From a virus, in IMG/VR virus record IMGVR_UViG_3300031825_000034, positions 1-40,862 of that record: a DNA stretch of 40,862 bases; one strand, given 5' to 3'. Below are positions 21,248-30,200 of the stretch, in pieces (position 1 is the stretch's first letter; each line of letters opens with the position of its first letter). Under the pieces are notes generated by a model. The model was not told the origin of the DNA. It searched no databases and was given only the letters and a program-made list of their open reading frames with translations. The translations under genes and the position numbers were made by a program.

Positions 21248-21600
21248 ACATCCGCCCGCTCACCCGCGAGGACCTGGTCGGCTACTGGCACATGGAGGAC
21301 ATCGGCCGGTCGGTGCGCGGATTCGTCGCCGAGAAAGACGGCGAGGTGCTGGGCATGACCGGGCTCATCTACATGGCCCACTCCATCATCGCCTTCGCCG
21401 AAATGAAGGAGGGCGGCCAGCAATACCCGCTGTCGATCATGCGCATCACCAGGATGATGCAGGGCCTGATGCGCGGCATCAATGCGCCGATCTTCGCGGT
21501 CGCTGACGAGCAGTATCCCAACTCCAGGGCCTTCCTGGAGCGAGTCGGTTTCGAGCAGGTGGCTGGGCGCCAGTACTGCTTCAAGAACGGGAGGACATAA
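21244..21600 (+). CDS. GNAT-fold protein in the T7 gp13 position
   Basis: 118 residues from ATG 21244 (overlap with upstream TGA). MNIRPLTREDLVGYW is a typical N-acetyltransferase-like start, VAEKDGEVLGMTGLIYMAHS gives the central strands, and FAVADEQYPNSRAFLERVGF with the end QVAGRQYCFKNGR matches the GNAT C-terminus. In T7-like phages the protein at this place (gp13) is needed for assembly of infectious particles and has a similar fold. The acetyl-CoA loop (Q/R-x-x-G-x-G/A) is not clear here, so it may not be an active enzyme. I call fold with more confidence than activity. Confidence 0.72.
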   Translation: MNIRPLTREDLVGYWHMEDIGRSVRGFVAEKDGEVLGMTGLIYMAHSIIAFAEMKEGGQQYPLSIMRITRMMQGLMRGINAPIFAVADEQYPNSRAFLERVGFEQVAGRQYCFKNGRT

Positions 21601-22119
21601 ATGGCAGTAGCAGGGCTGTTACTGATGGCCGCCAGCGCCGCCGTCTCCATCATCGGCCAGCAGCAGTCCGCAAAGGCTGAGCAGGCCAACGCCGAGTTCC
21701 AGGGCAAGCAGCTCGAGCAGCAGGCCGGCCAGACCCGCGCCACGGCGCAGCGCCAGGGTCTGGAGGACCAGCGCCAGGCGCGTCTCGCCAACTCGCGGAT
21801 ACAGGCCCTGGCAGGAGGCGGGGGCGGTGACGAAAGCGTCATGGACCTCACCGGAAAGATTGCCGGCGAGGGCGAATACGCGGCGTTGACCTCGATGTAC
21901 CAGGGCGAAGAGGGCGCGCTGGGACGGGAAGGGCAGGCGGCCTCGCTGCGCTTCCAGGGCCAGGCCGCGCGCACGGCGGCGAACTACAAGTCGGCCAGCA
22001 CCATCCTGAGCACCGGATCCTCGATGTTCGGCAAGTATGGTGGCGGCGGGTTCGGCGCCAGTGACGGCTACGCCGAAGGTGTCGGCTCTGCCTACAACGG
22101 CCGCAGGCGGGGGCTCTGA
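21601..22119 (+). CDS. Internal virion protein (T7 gp14-like), 172 aa
   Basis: ATG 21601 follows the previous stop directly. A hydrophobic N-terminus (AVAGLLLMAASAAVSIIGQQ) is followed by a long Gln/Ala-rich helical section (AEFQGKQLEQQAGQTRATAQ) and a Gly-rich C-terminus. This is the layout of gp14-type core proteins, which sit in the capsid and after ejection form an outer-membrane pore. The order gp13-, gp14-, gp15-like and giant protein is as in T7. It overlaps the next gene by one base. Confidence 0.8.
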   Translation: MAVAGLLLMAASAAVSIIGQQQSAKAEQANAEFQGKQLEQQAGQTRATAQRQGLEDQRQARLANSRIQALAGGGGGDESVMDLTGKIAGEGEYAALTSMYQGEEGALGREGQAASLRFQGQAARTAANYKSASTILSTGSSMFGKYGGGGFGASDGYAEGVGSAYNGRRRGL

Positions 22120-24221
22120 TGGCGACCATGCCAAAACTGGGAGAGCGGCGCATCGTTCAAAGCGGCCGGGCGATTGCCTCGGCCGACCTGTCAGCACCGG
22201 GCCGTGCGATCGAGCAATTGGGCAACACCATGCTCAAGGCCGGCGACGACATGGCGCAGCGTCAGCAGCAGGAGGCTGATGCGTCGGCGGTCTTCGCCGT
22301 GCGCCGCAAGCTCGACGACTGGGAACGCACCAACCTGTACGACCCGAAGAACGGCGCCGCGGCCAAGCTTGGAAGCGATGCCTTCGACCTGCCCACCACC
22401 GTCCCCAAGAGCTTCGACGACTTCGCGCAGACCCTCGGGCAGGGCCTGACCTCTCCGCGCCAGCGCATAGCCGTGCAGGAGATGATCACCTCGCGGCGCG
22501 ACCAGGCGCTGAACTTCGTCGATCGCCATGCCCTCCAGCAGCGGCAGGTATACGAGGAGGGCCAGTTCAAGGCCGACATCGATTCCAGCCTGAGCCGCAC
22601 GGCGCTGCTGGTGGATGCCGGCGACATCAACACCGCGCAGGCCGAAACGAAGCTGGCGCAGACCCGCGCCGTGGGGTTCCTCAAGTCCCGCGGCAAGAGC
22701 GAGGAGGAGATCAGCGCCGCGGTCAACGACATCTCCAGCCGCGCCAGCGTTGCCACCATCAACCTCCTGCTGGACAAGGACAAGCCCACCGAGGCCGAGG
22801 CGTACCTCAAGGCCAATGCGGGCGGGATGAAGGTCGAGGACATGCTGCGGGCCAAGGCGGCCGTGGGCAAGGCGGTGGACGCCCGGCAGGGTCTGGTGGT
22901 TGCTTCCACGGTGGTGGATACCGCCCTCAAGCCCGTCGTGCAGCCCACCGACATGGGGCGCCTCACCAATCTTGTGATGGGCACCGAGTCTGGCGGCCAG
23001 CGCTTCGGCCCCGACGGCAAGACGCTGCTCACCTCCGCCAAGGGAGCGAAGGGCGAAATGCAGGTCCTGGACGGCACGAACAAGGATCCGGGGTTCGGCG
23101 TCAAGCCGGCCCAGAACGACAGCGCCGACGAGCGGGCCCGCGTGGGCCGCGACTACCTGGGCGCCATGGTGCGCGAGTTCTCGGGCGACGTGCCCAAGGC
23201 CCTGGCCGCTTACAACGCGGGGCCCGGCGCCGTGCAGGACGCGATCGACAAGGCTTCGAAGGATGGCGGCGACTGGCTGGCGAAGCTGCCGGCCGAGACC
23301 CAGGCCTATGTCGCCAAGATTTCCAAGCAGTTCGGCGACGGGGGCGGCGCCCCGAGCATGCCCACCCTGGCCAGCCTGCACGAACAGGTGCGCACCCAAA
23401 TCCCGGTCGACCAGCCGCAGCGCCGCAAGATCGCGTTGGACGAGGTCAGCCGCCAGTACGAGGACATGCTCAAGGCCAAGAAGCAGACCGAGGACCAGAA
23501 CACTGCGGCCGCAATGCAGTGGCTGGCCCAGAACGGCGGCCGGTACTCCAACCTGCCGGCCAGCCTGCGCGCCAACATCCCGCCTGACAAGATCGACAAC
23601 GTGATGTCCTTCGGCCAGAAGGTGGCCAAGGGCGACGACATCACGAACCCGGTCATGTTCCAGAAGATGGCCACCGATGACGCCTGGCTCAAGGGCATGA
23701 CCGACGCCCAGTTCTACGTGCACAGCCGGCAGCTGTCCGAAGGCGACGCCCAGCAGATGGCGCTGCGCCGCGGCAAGCTGTTGAACAAGGACCCCGGCAC
23801 CAAGGGCCCGTCCGATCTGGACACCACCGCGGTGAACGGCATCCTGAACAACCGGCTGCAGCAGCTCGGCATCGATCCTTCCCCCAAGGATGCGACCAGC
23901 GGCGCGCAACAGGTCGGCGCGATCCGGCAATTCGTCTGGAGCAACGTGCTGCAGGCGCAGCAGGCCGCCGGCAAGAAGTTCGACGACGCGCAGATGACGG
24001 ACGCCATCGACAAGCTGTTCGCCAGGAACGTCACCTTCCAAACCTCATTCCTGGGCATCGGCACCGGCACCAGTTCGCAGCGCCTGCTGGCGATGAAGCC
24101 GGGCGACATCCCGAGCGACGTCAAGACGCGGCTGAAGGCGGACTTCAAGCAGCACGGCATCGAACCCACCGACGCCGATCTCCTGGGCGCCTACTTCAAA
24201 CTCAAGACGGCGGCCCGATGA
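22119..24221 (+). CDS. Internal virion protein with lytic transglycosylase domain, 700 aa
   Basis: Starts at ATG 22119. Residues 1-280 are mostly charged helices and coiled coil. Residues about 280-385 hold an SLT-type lysozyme domain: LVMGTESGGQRFG with catalytic Glu290, AKGEMQVLDGT, and ALAAYNAGPGAVQDAI around Tyr365, all in the right order. The enzyme would open peptidoglycan locally during DNA ejection. The C-terminal 300 residues are helical (EEDQNTAAAMQWLAQNGG-like segments) and may form part of the channel. In T7 the transglycosylase sits in gp16; here it is in the protein before the giant one, as in several other podoviruses. It overlaps the next start (ATGA). Confidence 0.9.
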   Translation: MATMPKLGERRIVQSGRAIASADLSAPGRAIEQLGNTMLKAGDDMAQRQQQEADASAVFAVRRKLDDWERTNLYDPKNGAAAKLGSDAFDLPTTVPKSFDDFAQTLGQGLTSPRQRIAVQEMITSRRDQALNFVDRHALQQRQVYEEGQFKADIDSSLSRTALLVDAGDINTAQAETKLAQTRAVGFLKSRGKSEEEISAAVNDISSRASVATINLLLDKDKPTEAEAYLKANAGGMKVEDMLRAKAAVGKAVDARQGLVVASTVVDTALKPVVQPTDMGRLTNLVMGTESGGQRFGPDGKTLLTSAKGAKGEMQVLDGTNKDPGFGVKPAQNDSADERARVGRDYLGAMVREFSGDVPKALAAYNAGPGAVQDAIDKASKDGGDWLAKLPAETQAYVAKISKQFGDGGGAPSMPTLASLHEQVRTQIPVDQPQRRKIALDEVSRQYEDMLKAKKQTEDQNTAAAMQWLAQNGGRYSNLPASLRANIPPDKIDNVMSFGQKVAKGDDITNPVMFQKMATDDAWLKGMTDAQFYVHSRQLSEGDAQQMALRRGKLLNKDPGTKGPSDLDTTAVNGILNNRLQQLGIDPSPKDATSGAQQVGAIRQFVWSNVLQAQQAAGKKFDDAQMTDAIDKLFARNVTFQTSFLGIGTGTSSQRLLAMKPGDIPSDVKTRLKADFKQHGIEPTDADLLGAYFKLKTAAR

Positions 24222-27200
24222 CCGATCAATTCGACACCGCGGCGGCCGTCGCGGGCTACCTGCAGTCCCGCAAGCCCGAAGAGGCGGTGCGCACCAGCAT
24301 GACCCTGGCCGCCGGCGCCAACCCGGACGCGGAGGCCGAATACAAGCGCCTGGCGCGCGAGGCCGGGATTCCCGTGGATTCGGTGCGCGACAACAAGGAC
24401 GCCGTGAAGCAGCAGGTCAGCGCCCCGGATTACGACGAGCTGGCCGCGAAGTTCCCGAGCACCACGCAGTACCTGAGCACCCTGGACAACGCGCGCATCG
24501 CCCATGACGATGTCGGCAACCTGACCGCCATTGAAGACGCGGTGCGCAAGCTCGGCGGCGCAGCCGTGGATGTCGGCAAGTACGCCGTCAGCGCCCCGGG
24601 CTCGCTGGGCGGCGGGTTGCTATCGGACGTCGCGCGCGGCGGCCGGATCCTCGCCTCAGGCTTCGGCCCGGGCTTGGGCGCCGGTGCGTATGAGGCGGCA
24701 GCTGCGCCGCTCGAACTGCTCGGCCTGGACAAGGCCGGCGGGTTCCTGCGTGACCAGGCGGCGCAGTCGCGCATGGTGCGCGACTATGTCGCGCCGCCAC
24801 CCGGCGCTGACGCCGGAACGTTGGAGCGTGGGGTCTATTCCGGGCTGCAATCGGCCGGTCAGAACCTGGCGGTGCTCCCACTCGGCTTCGCTGCGCAAGG
24901 TGAGCGACTTCTATTGGGGGCCTTGGGTGTGATCACCGCCGGTCAGTCCTACGGCAAGGCCCGCGACCAGGGCCTGAGCCCCGCGCGCGCCATTCCCTAC
25001 GCCGTCCAGGACGCCACGGCGGAAGTCATCACCGAGCGCTTCCTGGGCGCCGCTGGCTTCCTGCAGCAGATCAAGGCGGGCGCCAGCGCCGGCAAGCTGT
25101 TCATGTACGAGCTGGCGAAAGAAGTCCCCGGAGAAATGGCGGCCACGCTGTGGCAGAACTTCAACGAGTGGACGAACCTCAACCCCGAAAAGAGCGTCGC
25201 GGATTTCGTCCAGGAACAGCCGGCGGCGCTGGCTGAGACCGTCATCGCCACGCTGGTGGGCGGCACCGCGCAGATCGGCGCCGTAAAGGCCGTCGAGAAG
25301 GCCATGGGCCGCATGGCGAAGGGGGACGGTGAAGCCCAGCGCGCCGAGCAGTCCGCGACCCGCGCGCAGGAGTTCGCCGGCCTGATCGAGCAGTCGAAGC
25401 TGCGCGAGCGCGACCCCGAGGCGTTCAAGCAATTCGTCGCCGAAGTCTCAGACTCAGGGAATACCCCGACCGAGTTCTACATCGACGCGCAGCAGCTGGC
25501 GAACAGCCTGAATCAGAGCGCGATTTCCATTGAGCAACTGCGCGCTTTCGCCCCTGCGGTGGCCGACCAGATGGAGGCCGCGCAGCATGTGCCCGGGGCT
25601 GATATTCGGGTGCCGCTCGCGGAATTCGCCGCCACGCCGTCCAACATCACCGCGGGCCTGATCGACCATCTGAGGGAAAACCCGGAAGCGATGAGCCGGG
25701 CCGAGGCGCAGAGCTTCCTGAAGGGCGCCGGGGCCAACATCCAGAAGGAAGTCGAAACCGCGCTCACCAGCGAGACGCAGAACGCCGAGACCAGCCAGGC
25801 CCTCGAGCAGATGCGCCAGGGATTCCAGAACCAGCTGGACGCCGCCGGCAAGTTCCGCCCGGAGGTGAACAAGGCCTATGCGAGCCTGCTGACCAACTTC
25901 TACGCCGCGCAAGCCGAGCGCACCGGCAAGACTCTGCCCGAGCTGGCGCAGCAGTATGGGCTGCACGTGGCCGGCAAGGAAGGGGCGGGCGCGCAGCAGT
26001 TGGAGCAAAATGACCCCATGGCGAGCCGCAAGGATGTCGTCGGCAAATCTCAAGGCGGGCGCTCTGCCGACGACAAAACCTCGGGCGCAGCGCGCAAACT
26101 GAGCCAAGCCACGTTCTCGGCGGGCAAGGCGTTCATCTCGCAGATTGAATCGTTAGCGGAACAGCACGGAAGCGTGTACGTTCGTTGGTCGCCCACATCA
26201 GCGCGTGATCTCTCTGGGCCACAGAACAGTCGAGATTTTGTTGCCGGGACTACCCATGACGGGCTTTCCGCAGTCGAAATCACTGGCGATATGCACCCCG
26301 TCGATATTGCGAAAAGGGTGTCTGAATATGGTTTTCTCAGGATGCAGGATGCCCGCAGCGTTCCGCGTGTCTATTTGGGTGATCGCGTTGGTACGGACTC
26401 CGATGGCTACGCGCTGATCAAGCCGAAGCGGTTGCTGGAGGAGGCGAGCCTAGACGTGCTCCGCGCGATAGACGCAGGCTTCACGAAGGCCCTTGACCTG
26501 GAGGACAGCATCCAGACGGACGAGGCTAGGCTCAGAAAAATCACCGACCCAGTTGCCAGGGAGATCACTCAGAGCAGCCTGGACGAAGCCCGGAAAAAGC
26601 TGAGCGAGATTCTTCCGAATGAATCCCCCGCGCCGGATAGTGGCGGCGCAAACACGCCGAACCAGGGAGAAGCCGCATTCCGGCGCAGCGAAGCCATCGG
26701 CAACGGTCTCCCCCTGGAGAAGGCCCAGAAGGTGGTGGGCGAGCTCATGGCGGGCTGGAAGAACGGTCCCCAGGTCACCGTGGTGCCGACCCATCGCGAC
26801 CTGCCGATTCCGGCGCCGCGCGACGTGCGCGGGCTGTACTTCAAGGGCAAGGTCTGGGTGGTGGCCGGCGCCCATGCGGACAGCATGCAGGTCCGCCAAA
26901 CCGTGGGCCGCACCCTGGCGCATGAAGCCATCGCCCATTACGGCCTGCGCGAGATGCTGGGCCGCGAGGGCTGGGCCGAGCTGATGGGGAAAATCCAGTC
27001 GGCTCTCCCCGACAACAAGGAGCTGCAGAAGATCCAGTCCTACATCCGCCGCGCCTACGTCGACGAGAAGGGCCAGTTCGATCTCAGCCCCAACCTGGAG
27101 GCCGACGAGATCGCGGCGCGGGTGGTGGAGCAGGCGATCGACAAGAACGGCCAATTCAAGCCGGGCTTCGAGTTCGTCAAGAGCGTCTACGCCAAGATCG

Positions 27201-30200
27201 CGGATTTCCTGCGCGGTCTCGGAATCGATGTGAAGTTCACCACGGCGGAACTGCACGGCATGCTGGTGCTGGCCCAGCGCGGGCTGGAAGTGGGCAAGCG
27301 GGCCGAGGGCGGCGGCCAGGTTATGGTGGCAGCGGCGCGGACGGAAGAGGGGCAGGCCGCGCGGGGCGAGCTGAACCAGGACAGCACTGAAGCCTTCAAG
27401 AAGTGGTTCGGCGACGAGTCGACTCTGCGCAACGCGGACGGATCGCCGATGGTGCTGTACCACGGAACCGGCGCGAAGGGTTTCACAACGTTCAAGCGCA
27501 GCGCCTCTGGCGCGATGGGGCCGGCGGTTTACCTTGGCGACGATCGCGAGGTGGCCATGGGCTACAAGCCCGAAAAGGGCGGCCGCATCATGGAGGTCTA
27601 CGCCCGGGGCAAGTATCTGACCAACATGCAGTGGACCGACTACGTCAACAAGCACGGGTGGGAAGGCGCAGAGGCTGCCGCCACGGCGGATGGCTGGTCA
27701 GGTATCCACGACACCATGATGGAAAACGCGATAGCGGTCTGGAACCCAAAGGACATCAAGTCGGCCGTCGGTAACCGCGGCACGTTCGACAGCAGCGATC
27801 CGAACATCCTTCATCAGCCCTCCCGTGGCGTCCTGTCCTTCGCTGACGACATCACCGCCAGCCCGAGCGTGATCGCGCTGCTGGAAAACGCCGATCTTTC
27901 GACCTTTTTGCACGAATCCGGGCATTTCTTCCTCGAGGTCCAGGCCGACCTGGTCGCCCGCATTCAGGGCCAGATCAACGCCGGCGCATCGGTCAGCGAC
28001 GGCGAGCGCGGCATCGTGGCCGACATGGACCGCATCCTGACATGGCTCGGGGTGAAGGGAACCGCGCAGCAATCGGCGTTGTCCGAGTGGCTGTCCATGA
28101 CGCTGGAGCAGAAACGCGATCATCACGAAACATGGGCCCGCGGGTTCGAGCGGTATCTGATGGAGGGCAAGGCCCCGAGCCAGGAGCTCCAGGCGCTGTT
28201 CTCCAAATTCCGTTCCTGGCTGGTGTCGGTCTACAAGACGCTCACCGGCTTGAATGTGAGCCTCACCGACGATGTGCGGCAGGTCATGGACCGCATGCTG
28301 GCCAGTGATCAGGCGATCACCGAGGCCCGGGACGAGCGCGCGATGGGGCCGCTTTTCCAGTCGCCAGAGGCCGCCGGCATGACGGCCGCCGAATACGCCG
28401 ACTATCAGGCCCTGGCCGAACGGTCCGCCGCCCAAGCCAGCGCGGAGCTGGACGCTCGGCTGATGAAGGACATGAAGTGGCTCAGCCGCGCGCGCGACAA
28501 GGCGCTCAAGGCCCGGCAGGCCGAAGTGGACGAGATGCGCATGGAGATCGAGCGCGAGGTGCGCGCCGATGTCATGAGCCGGCCCGTCTACCAGGCCTGG
28601 CAGTTCCTGACCGGCAAGGGCTTGCGCGTCGAGCCCGGCATTCAGGCCGCCGAGACCATCGACACCGTGCGCCAGTCCGGCAAGCTGCGCACCAGCTTCC
28701 TGAAGGAAACGCACCCGCAGCAGTGGAAAACCCTGTCCGAGCGGCACATGACCAGCGACACGAACGGCATGGACCCCGACATCGTGGCCGACATCATCCC
28801 CGGCTTCAGCTCCGGCGACGAGCTGGTCCAGGCCCTGGCGGCTGCCCCGTCCCCGCAAACCGTGATCGAGGAGCTGACCGACCGGCAGATGCTGGAAACC
28901 CACGGCGACATCGCCAGCCCGCAGGCCCTGGCGCAGGCGGCCGATGAGGCGGTGCACAACGAGCTGCGCGCGCGCATCGTGGCCACCGAACTGCAGGCCA
29001 TGGAAAAGGCCAACAACGTCAAGAAGGGCGCGCGCAGCACCATCAACGTGATGGCCCGCGCCGCCAAGGAATACGCCTATCAGGTGATCGCCGGCCAGCG
29101 CGTGCGCGATCTTCGCCCGTCGCAGTACAGCGCCGCCCAGGCCCGAAGCGCCAAGCTGGCGCAGCAGGCCCTGGGCAAGAGCACCCAAGAGGCGGCGATG
29201 CACAAGCGCAACGAGCTGATCAACGGCTACGCGACCACGGCCGCCTATGAGGCGCAGGCCGAAGTGAAGGCCGCGCAGGCCTACTTCCGCAAGTTCGACA
29301 AGCGGGTGAAATCGATCGACGCCGGCTACCAGGACCAGATCGAGCAGCTGCTGGAGCGGTTCGACTTCAAGCCGGCCAGCCTGAAGGAGATCGACAAGCG
29401 AAAGAGCTTCGCGGCATGGTACGCCGAGCAGAAGGAGGCCGGCCTGGAGCCGAACGTGCCCGAGCAGCTGCTGGAATCCGCGGGCAAGCAATCCTTCAAG
29501 GACATGACCGTCGAGGAACTGCGGGGCCTGCGCGACACCATCAAGCAGATCGAGCACCAGGGGCGGCTCAAGAACCGCCTGCTGCTGGCGCGCGACCAGC
29601 GCGAGTTCGACACAGTCGCGGCCGAGATGGTCGCTTCGATCGTCGCCCACGGCGGCAAGGCCCGGCCGGTCAATCTGGAGGGGCCGAACCCGGTTGCAGA
29701 CTTGTTCGCCGGCGTCGCAGCTTCGCATCGCAAGCTGGCCAGCCTGTTCCGCCAGATGGACGGCAACAAGGACCACGGGCCGATGTACGAGAACATCGGC
29801 CGGGCCATGAACGAGCGCGGCACGATGGAAGACGTGATGCTCGAAAAGGCCACCATGGCGCTGCGCGATCTGTACGCGCCGCTGCTGAAGATGCGCGGCG
29901 GCATCACGGGCTACCGCTCCAAGCTGTTCATCCCCGAGATCAACGCCAGCCTGACGCGCGGCGGCCGGCTGGCCGTGGCCCTGAACTGGGGAAACGAGGC
30001 CAACCGCCAGCGGATCATGGACGGCGACCGGTGGGGCGACGGCCAGGTGCGCGCCATCCTGAAGACGCTGACCCCGGCCGAACTGGAGTTCGTCAACGGC
30101 GTCTGGGCCTACCTGGACAGCTACTGGGACGAGATCGCCGCCAAGGAAAAGCGCCTGACCGGCGTCGAGCCGGAGAAGGTCGAGGCCCTGCCGTTTACGG

